A stretch of 64,000 nt of DNA from Bog-950 sp044228435 (GCA_044228435.1 JBGAUW010000001.1:372001-436000), one strand, 5' to 3'. Numbered from the stretch's first letter, positions 1-9,676 are shown. Program-made: numbers and translations. Notes: a model not told the origin generated them from the letters alone.

Positions 1-1660
1 CCATACTTAAAGCAGCGGAGGTTGCAATGGACGCGCTAACATTAGCAGACTGGAACTTTTTAGGGTCTCCATCGGCAGGTATGCTTTGGTTAAGTAATGT
101 ATCCGGTTTAGGTACCGCCACACCAAAGGCTTCAGCCACGCTTGCAGCCAGTTGTTTATCAACCAGGCTAAGCATACCTAACATACGAAGCCTGATGGTT
201 TCGGTTTGAAGTTTACCCAATTCAAAACGCAGCGCATTAACAATGTGATTTTTTTCTACTTCGCTCTGGCTATTATAAAACATAGTAGCCTGGCTGTAAT
301 GGTCGAAAAAGCTACGACTACGGGCGCGCACCTTTTTAGCATCAATCCGTTCGTTATACGAAACGAATCCCCCCTCTACTGCTTTTGCCTGGAAAGGGCA
401 CCCACCACCGGTAGTGTTAGGATTATAGCTGCTTTTACCTTTATTAATAGTTTGGCGCATGTGGCCGTCGCGTTGGTTATTGTGTACTTCGCTTATTGGG
501 CGGTTAATTGGAATTTCGTGAAAGTTGGCACTACCCAAACGACTTAATTGTGTATCGGTATATGAAAATAAACGCCCTTGTAAAAGCGGGTCGTTTGTGA
601 AATCGATACCCGATACGATATGGCCAGGGTGGAAAGCCACCTGCTCAGTTTCGGCAAAAAAGTTATCGGGGTTACGATTCAATGTCAGGGTGCCAATAAT
701 TTGCACCGGCACCAGTTCTTCGGGTATAAGCTTGGTTGGGTCTAATAAATCGAACTCAAATTTATGCTCATCCTTCTCTTCCACTATTTGCACACCAAAA
801 TTCCATTGCGGAAAATTTCCTGATTCAATTGCCTCCCATAAATCGCGGCGGTGAAAATCGGGGTCTTTACCCGAAATTTTTTGTGCTTCATCCCAGGCTA
901 CCGAATGCACTCCCAATACAGGTTTCCAGTGAAATTTTACAAACACAGCCTTATTGGCATCGTTTACAAACCGAAATGTATGCACACCAAACCCTTCCAT
1001 CATACGCAGGCTGCGTGGTATAGCACGATCGCTCATAGCCCACATAATCATGTGCATGCTCTCGGGCATTTGTGATATAAAATCCCAAAAAGTATCGTGT
1101 GCCGAAGCCGCCTGGGGCATTTCATTATCCGGTTCGGGCTTTACGGCATGTACCAGGTCAGGAAACTTCATAGCATCCTGTATAAAGAATACCGGCATGT
1201 TGTTACCAACTAAATCGTAATTGCCTTCTTCGGTATAAAACTTAACCGAAAAGCCCCGCACATCGCGAGCTAAATCGGTAGAGCCACGCGAACCGGCTAC
1301 GGTGCTAAACCTTACAAACACGGGTGTTTTAGATCCAACATTTTGTAAAAATTTGGCCTTTGTGTATTGAGTCATGGATTTACTTAACTCAAAGTAGCCG
1401 TGTGCCGCCGAACCCCGTGCATGTACAATTCGTTCCGGTATACGTTCGTGATCGAAGTGCGTAATCTTTTCGCGCAGTTGAAAATCTTCCAGTAAGGTAG
1501 AACCTCTTTCTCCGGATTTTAGCGAGTTTTGGTCGTCGTTAATTTTAAGCCCGTGGTTGGTAGTCATAAACTGACCGGTGCTATCCTCGGTATTTTTAGC
1601 AAGATCATTGATTTTAGCGTTAGTATCTAACGCACTTTTACCGGGTTTCTTTTTGGCCAT
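1..1660 (-). CDS. katE: Catalase, large-subunit (KatE/HPII-like) clade, C-terminus cut by window edge
   Basis: Haem catalase, converting hydrogen peroxide to water and oxygen in the cytoplasm. The reverse frame from the ATG at 1660 stays open to the left edge (about 553 codons), so the C-terminal end is missing. The active-site block FDHERIPERIVHARG is at residues 69-83 (catalytic His80), the distal Asn block is VGNNMPVFF, and the proximal haem-ligand block RLFSYTDTQLSRLG carries the ligand Tyr. The lysine-rich N-terminal extension and the sequence running well past the core catalase length, with a linker ending in AALS, match large-subunit catalases (about 700 residues) rather than the 480-residue small type. 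The upstream gene at 1754 runs in the same direction with a 93-base gap. Several forward-strand open frames here are shadows of this gene. Confidence 0.93.
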   Translation of the reverse strand, partial: MAKKKPGKSALDTNAKINDLAKNTEDSTGQFMTTNHGLKINDDQNSLKSGERGSTLLEDFQLREKITHFDHERIPERIVHARGSAAHGYFELSKSMTQYTKAKFLQNVGSKTPVFVRFSTVAGSRGSTDLARDVRGFSVKFYTEEGNYDLVGNNMPVFFIQDAMKFPDLVHAVKPEPDNEMPQAASAHDTFWDFISQMPESMHMIMWAMSDRAIPRSLRMMEGFGVHTFRFVNDANKAVFVKFHWKPVLGVHSVAWDEAQKISGKDPDFHRRDLWEAIESGNFPQWNFGVQIVEEKDEHKFEFDLLDPTKLIPEELVPVQIIGTLTLNRNPDNFFAETEQVAFHPGHIVSGIDFTNDPLLQGRLFSYTDTQLSRLGSANFHEIPINRPISEVHNNQRDGHMRQTINKGKSSYNPNTTGGGCPFQAKAVEGGFVSYNERIDAKKVRARSRSFFDHYSQATMFYNSQSEVEKNHIVNALRFELGKLQTETIRLRMLGMLSLVDKQLAASVAEAFGVAVPKPDTLLNQSIPADGDPKKFQSANVSASIATSAALSM

Positions 1661-1753
1661 AGTTTTATTATTAGGATTAAACAGAACCCTTATACAGCAA
1701 ATTATATTCCTCCGGGTTGAGTAGTTTTATGCGTTGCAACATCTTTATCCGAC

Positions 1754-2722
1754 TTATACTCTCTTAGGCAGCTCTTCTTTCTTTCCGGTTTCGCTTGGCT
1801 TAACCGAACCCTCTTTAACCACAGCGTAAGTATGTGTAAATTCTGCCCCTAAAAACAAAATCATAGATGAATAAGATACCCATAATAGAATAAGTATTAT
1901 GGATCCTGCCGCCCCATAACCTGAACCGGGGTCGGCTTTACCAAAGTAAAAAGCCAACGCCGTTTTACCAATGGTAAACAGCACACCGGTTACTACTGCG
2001 CCAAGCCAGGCCTGCTTCCATTTAATTTTAGCATCGGGCAGGTATTTAAACATAAGCGAAAAGAGAAAGCTAATTACGCCCAGAGAAACTATAAAGTTAA
2101 CAGCCTCAAAAAGCAGAGCTAGTATTTTGGATGAGTCAGCCCGGAGCAATTCGCTTGCTGCCGCTAAAGCCGTTGATATCATTAAAGAAACCATTAACAA
2201 AAAGGCAATAGATAATATTAGCCCGAAGGAGAAAACCCTTGCCCGCAAAAAGCCCCAAATACCCTTATGTGGTGCGGCCTCAACCTCCCATACAATGTTT
2301 AGTGTTTTCTGCAACTCAATAAAAACACCTATCGAGCCAATAATAACCGTTACCGCACCAATAATTGTAGCCCAAATTGATGTTTTAGATTCGCTGGCTT
2401 TTTCAAGCATTACCTTTACCTGATCGGCGGTTTCGGGGCCCATGGTATCTTTTACCTGCCCCATTACTTTACTATGCACGGCATCGGCACCAAAGGCAAA
2501 GCCTGCTACCGTAATTATTACTACCAACAAAGCCGGCAAACTAAATACAGCATAGTAAGCAATTACAGCACTTTGCCTGAAAGGGTCCATGGCCCACCAT
2601 TTACTAAAGGTGGTTTTTGTAACCGCCAAAGTAGTACCGCCTACAGCATTAAATCCGTTTTGGAAAATTTTGAAGAATGGTTTCATGTCAGCCGTTGTTA
2701 AATAGCTGTGCCATAAATGCAT
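1754..2722 (-). CDS. YihY/BrkB-family inner-membrane protein
   Basis: Polytopic membrane protein of the YihY/virulence factor BrkB family (formerly mis-called ribonuclease BN). The 322 residues hold about six hydrophobic segments. The family-typical start of the membrane domain, with an AYYAVFSLPALLVV segment, is near residue 55, and a GYGAAGSIILILLWVSYSS segment lies near 275. The polar tail is rich in Lys and Glu. A start at Met13 (2686) would remove a hydrophilic dozen residues and cannot be excluded. Function is unknown: members are thought to act as transporters or envelope proteins. It lies head-to-tail upstream of the catalase, so co-transcription is possible. Confidence 0.85.
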   Translation of the reverse strand: MHLWHSYLTTADMKPFFKIFQNGFNAVGGTTLAVTKTTFSKWWAMDPFRQSAVIAYYAVFSLPALLVVIITVAGFAFGADAVHSKVMGQVKDTMGPETADQVKVMLEKASESKTSIWATIIGAVTVIIGSIGVFIELQKTLNIVWEVEAAPHKGIWGFLRARVFSFGLILSIAFLLMVSLMISTALAAASELLRADSSKILALLFEAVNFIVSLGVISFLFSLMFKYLPDAKIKWKQAWLGAVVTGVLFTIGKTALAFYFGKADPGSGYGAAGSIILILLWVSYSSMILFLGAEFTHTYAVVKEGSVKPSETGKKEELPKRV

Positions 2723-2815
2723 AATCCAATAAAGCTGTTGGGGGAGCCAGCCAGCAATAAGTTACCCGTTTAATGGATGCTTTTTTATTTTCACGCAGTA
2801 AAAATTACTCTTATA

Positions 2816-3613
2816 GTGAAAAAAATAACTACTCTACTACTGCTTTTTATAGCATTTACTGCCTTCAGCCAAACATATCCCTTTAGCGAGGGCTTTGAAG
2901 GGTTTCCCTCAGGCCAGGTACCAACAGGCTGGGGAGGTAGTATGAAAGTGTTATTAAACCACGGCATAGGTGACGAAAAGGGACTTGCAGCAAGGGTTAG
3001 CAGCGCCGTAAGAGTAGATTCCTCAATTACTCCTTTGATAGGTCCTCTTACAAATGCTTCAGCGTTTTCTTTCCGATACAGAATAATAGACCAAAATATT
3101 TACCCATCTACCCCCACCAATTTGGTAGCCGGCGATAAGGTAGAGGTTCTGTTAAGCAGCGACGGGCTTAACTATCAAACCATTTTAGAACTGAATGAAG
3201 ATAACCATAACCCCAGCTTTAATTTTTTAACCAAAAAGGTTTTCCTGGCCCAGTTTGCCGGGCAAACGGTTAACTTTAAATTCAGATGTACATACGGCAC
3301 CGGTGCAAGTTTTTATGTTGATATTGATACCGTAAAAGCTTTTAACGATGTACAGGCAGGTATTGAAGATGCTGCGAATGTGCCAACGCTTAAGGTATAC
3401 CCCAACCCCATCAACATTAACTCTACTCTACACGTTACCATAGACAATTATTTAATTGGTGAACCGTATAAAATAACCAACGCCCTGGGCAGCATTGTAA
3501 AAGCCGGCACTCTAAACAATGCTACCAACGCAATAAATACACCCAACCTTACGGCAGGCATTTACTTTGTGCAGGTGGCCAACCTTACCCGAAAACTAAT
3601 AATTACCCAGTGA
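2816..3613 (+). CDS. Secreted protein with T9SS type A C-terminal sorting domain
   Basis: Exported or surface-attached protein of unknown function. The frame opens at ATG 2777, but the GTG at 2816 puts the signal peptide (KKITTLLLLFIAFTAFSQ) right at the N-terminus, so I prefer it. The body contains a jelly-roll-like domain of the choice-of-anchor type (SFRYRI, FKFRCTYG, FYVDID). The last 75 residues are a type IX secretion sorting domain: KVYPNPI, then ITNALGSIV, then LTAGIYFVQVANLTRKLIITQ-like ending. Its stop overlaps the GTG start of the epimerase gene (GTGA), indicating translational coupling. The substrate or ligand cannot be told from the sequence. Confidence 0.8.
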   Translation: MKKITTLLLLFIAFTAFSQTYPFSEGFEGFPSGQVPTGWGGSMKVLLNHGIGDEKGLAARVSSAVRVDSSITPLIGPLTNASAFSFRYRIIDQNIYPSTPTNLVAGDKVEVLLSSDGLNYQTILELNEDNHNPSFNFLTKKVFLAQFAGQTVNFKFRCTYGTGASFYVDIDTVKAFNDVQAGIEDAANVPTLKVYPNPININSTLHVTIDNYLIGEPYKITNALGSIVKAGTLNNATNAINTPNLTAGIYFVQVANLTRKLIITQ

Positions 3614-4575
3614 AGCAATTGATTGTTACCGGCGCGGCAGGATTTATAGGCAGCAACCTTGCGCGCCGCTTAAATACCGAAGGTTACAATAACCTAATAC
3701 TAGTAGATAATTTTGATAACGCTGTTAAAAACAAAAACCTGGAAGGGTTAAACTTTACTCAGAAAATTGACCGCGACCAATTTATTGAATGGATTACTGA
3801 AAATAGCGAAGCGGTAGAATTTGTTTTTCACCTGGGAGCCCGCACCGATACTACTGAATTTAATTTCCGGATACTGGACTCACTAAACTTAAGTTACACA
3901 AAAACGCTTTGGGAAGTTTGCACCGTAAAAAGCATTCCCCTACTGTATGCTTCTTCAGCAGCTACTTACGGCCTTGGCGAAAACTCGTTTAGTGATGAGC
4001 ACGACCTGATAAAAAACTTAAAGCCCCTTAACCCTTACGGTTTAAGTAAGCACCTGTTTGATATATACGCGCTGGAGCAGGAGCAAGTGCCTCCTTTTTG
4101 GTGTGGCCTTAAGTTTTTTAATGTGTATGGCCCTGGTGAATTTCACAAAGGGCGAATGGCATCGGTAGTTTTGCATGCTTACAAGCAAATAAGCGAAACA
4201 GGGAAAGTGAAATTATTTAAAAGCCACAATCCTGAATTTGGCGATGGAGAACAACTGCGCGACTTTATTTATGTAGATGATGTAACAGATATATGCCTTT
4301 ATTTTTTTAAGCACTACCATAACAACCTTAATGGCCTTTACAATGTAGGCACAGGCACAGCACGAAGCTTTAACGATTTAGTTAAAGCCATATTTACGGC
4401 ACTTGGCAAAAAACCGGATATAGAATACATACCCACGCCCGAGGATATAAGGGACAAATACCAATACTTTACCGAGGCCAGAATGGAAAAATTAAAAATG
4501 GCAGGCTACAGCAAAAAATTCACTTTGTTGGAAGAAGGTGTAAAAAAATACGTGGAACTACTGCAAATTCACTAA
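3610..4575 (+). CDS. hldD: ADP-L-glycero-D-manno-heptose 6-epimerase
   Basis: Short-chain dehydrogenase/epimerase that converts ADP-D-glycero-manno-heptose to the L form for lipopolysaccharide core synthesis, in the cytoplasm. The N-terminal Rossmann motif is TGAAGFIGSNLARRL, the catalytic triad region shows ASSAATYG (Ser/Thr) and the YxxxK motif in YGLSKHLFD. The GEFHKGRMASVV and GDGEQLRDFIYVDDV blocks are typical of the HldD branch. Length 321 is normal. The start is GTG at 3610, overlapping the upstream stop by four bases. No other heptose genes are next to it, so it is scattered from the rest of the pathway. Confidence 0.9.
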   Translation: MKQLIVTGAAGFIGSNLARRLNTEGYNNLILVDNFDNAVKNKNLEGLNFTQKIDRDQFIEWITENSEAVEFVFHLGARTDTTEFNFRILDSLNLSYTKTLWEVCTVKSIPLLYASSAATYGLGENSFSDEHDLIKNLKPLNPYGLSKHLFDIYALEQEQVPPFWCGLKFFNVYGPGEFHKGRMASVVLHAYKQISETGKVKLFKSHNPEFGDGEQLRDFIYVDDVTDICLYFFKHYHNNLNGLYNVGTGTARSFNDLVKAIFTALGKKPDIEYIPTPEDIRDKYQYFTEARMEKLKMAGYSKKFTLLEEGVKKYVELLQIH

Positions 4576-4629
4576 AAATTTAGTGCCGCCAACCTTGTTT
4601 TTGATATTTTTGCGGAAACAAATACATAA

Positions 4630-5979
4630 TTGTTTTTTCGTTATATGAAAACAAGGTTCTACATATCCTTTTTTGCGCTGGCTGTTATTTGCTGTATTGG
4701 TTTATTTTACAACCCGGCCCAAGCCCCTATTGATTCTACTAATATTAGCGCCGCCGATATTGCCTGGATGCTTACCGCATCGGGCCTGGTATTGCTAATG
4801 ACACCCGGGCTCTCGTTTTTTTATGGCGGCATGGTTAGTAAAAAGAATATTATAAGTACCATGTTGCAAAGCTTTGTAGCCATGGGCGTTATAACCGTGC
4901 TTTATGTGTTTGTGGGTTTTAGCTTATGCTTTGGCGATAGTTTTTATGGCCTTATAGGTGACCCCAGAACATTCTTTATGTTCAAAAACGTTAGCCTAAA
5001 CGCACATCCACTACTTTCGCCCACTATCCCTTTAATGTTGTTTGCTTTGTTTCAGCTTAAGTTTGCAATTATAACTCCTGCACTAATTACAGGTAGCTTT
5101 GCCGAGCGGGTTAAGTTTAATGCCTACCTGCTTTTCATTTGCCTGTTCTCCATTTTTATTTATTGCCCGCTCGCCCACTGGACCTGGCACTCCGAAGGTT
5201 TTTTACGTAAATGGGGGGTGTTGGATTTTGCAGGTGGCACGGTAGTGCATATGAGCGCCGGCTACGCAGCCCTCGCTGGTGCCATTATTTTAGGCAACCG
5301 TACAAGCTTTGGCGATAACAAACACTCGGAACCTGCTAACATACCCTTTGTGATATTAGGCACAGGCATGCTTTGGTTTGGCTGGTTTGGCTTTAATGCT
5401 GGCTCGTCGTTGGGCGCTAACGCAACAGCTGTTTTGGCATTTGGCACTACCATAGTGGCTTCTGCAGCGGCTATGATGACCTGGATATTTTTCGATGCCA
5501 TACGCGGTAAAAAAGTATCAGCTATGGGTGCCTGCATTGGTGCGGTAGTGGGCCTGGTAGCTATTACACCGGCAGCAGGGTTTGTAACTATTCCGCACGC
5601 TCTGTTTATAGGTTTTGTTTCTTCTATAATAAGTAACCTGGCGGTTAGGGCAAAAAACAAATCTAACCTGGACGATACGCTGGATGTATTTCCTTGCCAT
5701 GGCCTTGGTGGAATATCTGGTATGATTTTAACCGGAATATTTGCCAAAGATGCCGGTTTGTTTTACGGTCATACCACTACCTTTTTTTACCACCTTCTTG
5801 CGCTGGCAATTGTAAGCGTTTATACTTTTGGCGGGTCCTATATCCTATATAAGGTAACTGCGTGGTTTGTGCCTTTGCGTGTAAGCCTGGAGGATGAAAT
5901 TGACGGACTCGACTTTACGCAGCACGGCGAAACCTACAAACTAAAAAAACCTGCAGTTAACGGCCATGCAAACGCCTGA
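4630..5979 (+). CDS. amt: Ammonium transporter (Amt/MEP/Rh family)
   Basis: Inner-membrane ammonium channel. A signal-like first segment is followed by eleven predicted membrane helices. Family signatures are visible: TPGLSFFYGGMVSKKN, HWTWHSEGFL, DFAGGTVVHMSAGYAAL with the first pore His, GTGMLWFGWFGFNAGSS, and DVFPCHGLGGISGMILTG with the second pore His. A start at Met6 (4645) is possible. Amt genes usually sit beside glnK (PII); here none is present, and the next gene is a DUF3820 protein overlapping by 14 bases, so PII control would have to come from elsewhere. Length of 449 residues is normal. Confidence 0.94.
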   Translation: MFFRYMKTRFYISFFALAVICCIGLFYNPAQAPIDSTNISAADIAWMLTASGLVLLMTPGLSFFYGGMVSKKNIISTMLQSFVAMGVITVLYVFVGFSLCFGDSFYGLIGDPRTFFMFKNVSLNAHPLLSPTIPLMLFALFQLKFAIITPALITGSFAERVKFNAYLLFICLFSIFIYCPLAHWTWHSEGFLRKWGVLDFAGGTVVHMSAGYAALAGAIILGNRTSFGDNKHSEPANIPFVILGTGMLWFGWFGFNAGSSLGANATAVLAFGTTIVASAAAMMTWIFFDAIRGKKVSAMGACIGAVVGLVAITPAAGFVTIPHALFIGFVSSIISNLAVRAKNKSNLDDTLDVFPCHGLGGISGMILTGIFAKDAGLFYGHTTTFFYHLLALAIVSVYTFGGSYILYKVTAWFVPLRVSLEDEIDGLDFTQHGETYKLKKPAVNGHANA

Positions 5980-6205
5980 ACCACCAAATGCAGAATTGCT
6001 ATTGCAATTGATACAAATGGAAATGCCCTTTGGTAAATACAAGGGCAGGGTGCTTTGTAATTTACCCGTATCGTATTTAGAATGGTTTAACCGCAAGGGC
6101 TTTCCGCCGGGTAAGCTGGGAGTATTGCTGGAAACCATGTATGTAATAAAGCTAAATGGTATAGAGCAATTACTCGACCCACTAAAAAAGCAGTATAAAA
6201 AATAG
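5966..6205 (+). CDS. DUF3820 small protein
   Basis: Small soluble protein of 79 residues matching DUF3820. The core MPFGKYKGRVLCNLPVSYL followed by WF-x-RKGFPPGKLG is the diagnostic pattern of that family (putative quorum-sensing-regulated virulence factor fold). The function is unknown; in related genomes such proteins are often associated with nucleic-acid enzymes. It begins inside the end of amt (14-base overlap) and is followed nine bases later by the next gene, suggesting one transcript. Confidence 0.8.
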   Translation: MQTPEPPNAELLLQLIQMEMPFGKYKGRVLCNLPVSYLEWFNRKGFPPGKLGVLLETMYVIKLNGIEQLLDPLKKQYKK

Positions 6206-6214
6206 CTTTGTGGC

Positions 6215-6694
6215 ATGAAGGCATCTACAGTTAATGAAATAAAGCAGGAACTAAAGCATCGCACAGCAGCAGAACTGGTAGAGTTATGCAACCGGTTAGC
6301 CCGCTTTAAAAAAGAAAACAAAGAGCTACTCACTTACCTGCTATTTGAAGCCCACGATGAGGCTGGCTATAAACAAAGCGTTAAACAGGAAATAGACTTT
6401 CAGTTTAGCGAAATACCCAAAGGCAACGGCCTTTATCTGCAAAAAAAGAGCGTACGTAAAATTTTGCGTACGGCAGCTAAGTATGCGCGCTACAGCGGTG
6501 AAAAAACTACCGAGATTGAGCTATTGCTGCATTTTTGCAGCCGCCTGAAAAACTCGGGCATAGCACTGCATCAAAGCACGGCGCTATCTAATTTGCTGCA
6601 AACGCAGCTAAAAAAGATAGGCAAATTACTGCCTGCTCTGCACGAAGACCTGCAGTACGACTACCAGCGAGCATTAGATGAACTTATCGACTAG
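6215..6694 (+). CDS. Hypothetical helical protein
   Basis: I do not recognise this 159-residue protein. It is predicted almost wholly alpha-helical, rich in Lys, Leu and Glu, with no signal peptide or membrane segment. Repeated Leu-rich helices (ELVELCNRLARFKKENKELL, then KILRTAAKYARYSGEKTTEI) suggest a helical-repeat or tetratricopeptide-like fold. It is probably the last gene of the amt-DUF3820 transcript (nine-base spacing). Confidence 0.7.
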   Translation: MKASTVNEIKQELKHRTAAELVELCNRLARFKKENKELLTYLLFEAHDEAGYKQSVKQEIDFQFSEIPKGNGLYLQKKSVRKILRTAAKYARYSGEKTTEIELLLHFCSRLKNSGIALHQSTALSNLLQTQLKKIGKLLPALHEDLQYDYQRALDELID

Positions 6695-6842
6695 CAATAC
6701 CGCGATTGCCCAATTTGGGCAATTAATTGCCACAGAGTTTAAGCTTCAGTTTAACATCACCCGTTAAATCGGACAACTGTGAACTAGCACCAAGGGTATG
6801 AAGTTTTAACGGTTCGGGCATTACTACCTAAACCCTTAAAAA

Positions 6843-7502
6843 ATGGAACTAATATTCGAAAAAACGAGCGGGCTTTCGCTTAAATGGCTGGCTCTTCAGC
6901 TAATTTGTGTAATAACTTTGTTTGCCAGCTGCGGCGAACAGGAAAAACAAAAACGCGAGGAAAAACTAAATGATTTTAATGCCTATGTGCAACGCCACCA
7001 GGATTCGGTAGACTACTACGCCCAAAGAAATTGGGATGAACTAAATGCCGAATACGAACAAAAACGTGCTGAGTTTGATAAGGACCTGAAAAAAATGGAC
7101 GAACAGGCTAAAGAGCGCTATAATAAAACCGTAAGCGACTGGGAAACATTTAAAAGCAATTACCAGCAAAAAAGTAATGAAACCGCTGCTGTACAGCAAA
7201 TGGATAAGTTGCGCGCCACCCTTGCAATTGATGGTGTTCGCCCTGATTATACCGACCTTACTGCAGCGGATATAGTGCGCGAATATGAGCACTTTGTAAA
7301 TACAGTTGAAGCTAACAAAGATGCTTATACTAAAGAGCAGTGGACTGTAATAAATGTAAACTATAAGGCATTAAACGGCCGCAAAAGAGAGATTGAAAAA
7401 GAAATAAAGGCAGCTGATATGGCTAAAATAACCAAACAGCAATTACGCTATACAGGTATTAAGGCAACTAACCGCCCATTTGCCGAAGAAGCAAACTCGT
7501 AA
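6843..7502 (+). CDS. Lipoprotein with long coiled coil (DUF6565-like)
   Basis: Probable periplasm-facing lipoprotein of 219 residues. The hydrophobic segment ends in a lipobox-like LFASC near residue 30, followed by a charged region. Residues 35-110 are strongly coiled-coil-like (EKQKREEKLNDF, DKDLKKMDEQAKERYNK). A WETFKSNY motif near residue 102 recurs as WETFKRNY in the smaller gene at 9858, suggesting a shared domain (possibly DUF6565). The start at 6843 gives a positively charged n-region somewhat longer than usual. Function unknown; surrounding genes are envelope and stress related. Confidence 0.65.
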   Translation: MELIFEKTSGLSLKWLALQLICVITLFASCGEQEKQKREEKLNDFNAYVQRHQDSVDYYAQRNWDELNAEYEQKRAEFDKDLKKMDEQAKERYNKTVSDWETFKSNYQQKSNETAAVQQMDKLRATLAIDGVRPDYTDLTAADIVREYEHFVNTVEANKDAYTKEQWTVINVNYKALNGRKREIEKEIKAADMAKITKQQLRYTGIKATNRPFAEEANS

Positions 7503-7531
7503 AATTGTAAAAACATAAACCGTTGGGGTTA

Positions 7532-7563
7532 CAAGAGCAGTAGGTGAAAATTTGCTGCTCTTG
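7532..7563 (+). terminator. Hairpin between the lipoprotein and phasin-like genes
   Basis: A 9-bp perfect stem, CAAGAGCAG at 7532-7540 and CTGCTCTTG at 7555-7563, encloses a 14-base loop. Only a weak T-rich tail follows, so termination may be partial. Confidence 0.5.
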
Positions 7564-7590
7564 CTTTATACGTTAATAAAAACCTGCATC

Positions 7591-7878
7591 ATGTTTAAGA
7601 ACTTATTGGCTATAGGTATAACACTTGGATTAAACGACCGCGATGCTTTTGTAAAAAAAGTATCGGGGCTTATTGAAGATTACCAGCAGAATCCGGAGCA
7701 AGCGGAAGAATGGGCGGGCAATTTGGCTAAATGGCTTGAAACCCTGAAAGATGATATAAAACTACAGCAGAATATTAAAACAGGCGTGGCAGAGGGCATG
7801 CCTAAAGCAGAAATAGAAAAATTAACGGCAGCTATACAGCAGTTAACTACCCAAATGCAACAGCAAAAAAAAGACTGA
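7591..7878 (+). CDS. Small phasin-like protein upstream of ubiB-like gene
   Basis: Soluble protein of 95 residues starting at ATG 7591; the open frame extends upstream to 7552, but that part overlaps the terminator-like hairpin and is unlikely to be translated. The sequence begins MFKNLLAIGITLGLNDRDAF and continues with amphipathic helices ending in a Gln/Lys-rich tail, resembling the small phasin-like or PhaF-like proteins often encoded beside ABC1/UbiB kinases. It lies five bases upstream of that kinase gene, so the two are probably co-expressed. The function is inferred from context only. Confidence 0.65.
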   Translation: MFKNLLAIGITLGLNDRDAFVKKVSGLIEDYQQNPEQAEEWAGNLAKWLETLKDDIKLQQNIKTGVAEGMPKAEIEKLTAAIQQLTTQMQQQKKD

Positions 7879-7882
7879 ACGA

Positions 7883-9532
7883 ATGTTTAAAATCTTCCGC
7901 ATACCCATGTATTACTTCCGCGCGTTGCGGGGCATACACATTCTTTCGGTGCTTATTAAGTTTTTAATGACCAACTGGCTCAGTTCATCATCGGTAACAT
8001 TTTGGCTGGTACCTAAAAAATATAAGCGCAATGGTATAGTGCAACCTTTGCCCGAACGCCTAAGAACCGTGATTGAAGAACTGGGGCCTACTTTTATCAA
8101 ATTCGGACAGATATTAGCCGACCGGCCAGACGTTGTAGGCGAACAACTACGCGATGAATTAAAAAAGCTTCAAAACAAAGCCGAACCTTTTGATAATGAC
8201 CAGGCCATATTGCTAATAGAAGGTGAACTTGGCGGCCCGTTAACCAGCTTCTTTTTAACCTTTACTCCCAAAACTATTGCATCTGCCTCCATTGGCCAGG
8301 TATATAAGGCAACCCTGCTAAACGGCGAAGATGTAATAGTAAAAATACAACGCCCGAATATTGAAGGGAAAATAAAACTAGACCTGCACATACTCGAATA
8401 TTTTGCAAAGCAGTTAGTGGAGGAGTTTCCGGGCTTGCAGGTGGTAGATATTGTAGGTGTAGTAGAAGAATTTGGAAATACCCTTCTAAATGAATTGAAC
8501 TATTTGAACGAAGCCAGTAATGCTTTACGCTTTGGCGAAATGTTTAAAGATGTGCCTTACTGCAAAATACCCAAAGTTTACATAAAAATGTCGACGGCGC
8601 GTATGGTAATAATGGAGGACGTAAGCGGCATAACGCCGGATAACCCTGAACTAATTATAGAAGCAGGTTTCGACCCTAAAGAAGTTGCGGAGAACGGTAG
8701 CCGGGTGTTTTTGGAAATGATGTTTAAGTATGGTTTTTTCCATGCCGACCCTCACCCGGGTAATATATTTATACGCCCCAACAACGTTATTGCCCTTATC
8801 GATTTTGGCATGGTTGGCACTCTAAAACCGACCCACATGCAGTTTTTAGCAGGCTTTACTTTAGGCCTTGCCAATAGAAATGCAGCTACCATAACAGATG
8901 CACTACTTGTAATGTGCGAAAAGAAATTCTTCGACGACCGGCAGAATCTTGAGTTTTCTATACAGGAAATGCTATCGCGTTATACAACCCTTAGCTATCA
9001 TAAAATAGATTTTACACACGTACTTAATGAAGTAGTAAAAATAATACTGAACTATAAACTGCGCTTACCAGGCAGCATCTATTTATTGCTTAAGGCATTG
9101 GCTACATTGGAAAAATTCGGAAAGAATGTATACCCTACCATTTCGTTGGCCGATATTGTAAAGCCCTATGCAGAAGCGTTGATACGCGAAAAATTTTCGC
9201 CGCAAAAATTCGCTCACGAGGCCTACGACATGTTAAAAGACTATGGTGCCTTTTTCCGCGATTTCCCTTCTGAAGTTAATGAGATATTGTACAAACTCAA
9301 ACAGGGAAAAATAATTGTAGATATACAGGTAAGCGATAAGGATTTATTCACCAAAAACCTTAAACAATTTGCTGCTATTATTTCACTCACTCTGCTATTA
9401 GCTTTTATGCTTACAGCCTCAGTTATAATGAACATTTGGGGCAAAAGCTCAACCGGAACGGACGTAATGTTTGGCGTATCGCTTTTCTTTTCCATCTGGC
9501 TCTTGCTGCGCTTATTTTTCCGGAGCAGGTAA
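7883..9532 (+). CDS. ubiB: AarF/ABC1/UbiB-family atypical kinase
   Basis: Membrane-anchored atypical protein-kinase-like ATPase of the UbiB (AarF/COQ8) family, needed in many bacteria for ubiquinone or menaquinone metabolism and lipid handling. The 549 residues show the invariant KxGQ helix (FIKFGQILADRPDVV), the Ala-rich loop ASIGQVYKA, the nucleotide-binding Lys in VIVKIQRP, the catalytic HADPHPGNIF and the metal-binding LIDFGMVG. Two hydrophobic segments close the C-terminus (about residues 495-545), as usual. Bacteroidota make menaquinone, so a role in ubiquinone synthesis should not be assumed. Confidence 0.92.
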   Translation: MFKIFRIPMYYFRALRGIHILSVLIKFLMTNWLSSSSVTFWLVPKKYKRNGIVQPLPERLRTVIEELGPTFIKFGQILADRPDVVGEQLRDELKKLQNKAEPFDNDQAILLIEGELGGPLTSFFLTFTPKTIASASIGQVYKATLLNGEDVIVKIQRPNIEGKIKLDLHILEYFAKQLVEEFPGLQVVDIVGVVEEFGNTLLNELNYLNEASNALRFGEMFKDVPYCKIPKVYIKMSTARMVIMEDVSGITPDNPELIIEAGFDPKEVAENGSRVFLEMMFKYGFFHADPHPGNIFIRPNNVIALIDFGMVGTLKPTHMQFLAGFTLGLANRNAATITDALLVMCEKKFFDDRQNLEFSIQEMLSRYTTLSYHKIDFTHVLNEVVKIILNYKLRLPGSIYLLLKALATLEKFGKNVYPTISLADIVKPYAEALIREKFSPQKFAHEAYDMLKDYGAFFRDFPSEVNEILYKLKQGKIIVDIQVSDKDLFTKNLKQFAAIISLTLLLAFMLTASVIMNIWGKSSTGTDVMFGVSLFFSIWLLLRLFFRSR

Positions 9533-9676
9533 CATTCCGGAGCCTTTAACTATAATAATATCAAGCTTTAATTGGGTGGGGCAAATATTACCCCATAACG
9601 GGCAACGCTATTTGCTGGTATAGCAATTTAACAATCCATAGTGAAACCATTTTCATTTAACTAAAAAACAAACACA

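Noticed and set aside
27..1220. Several forward open frames at the left edge.
   Set aside because: They are antisense to a complete-looking catalase frame with all active-site motifs on the reverse strand.
6705..6723. Palindrome ATTGCCCAA-T-TTGGGCAAT as a terminator.
   Set aside because: No T-run follows and the loop is only one base if fully paired, so it is more likely incidental or a protein site.
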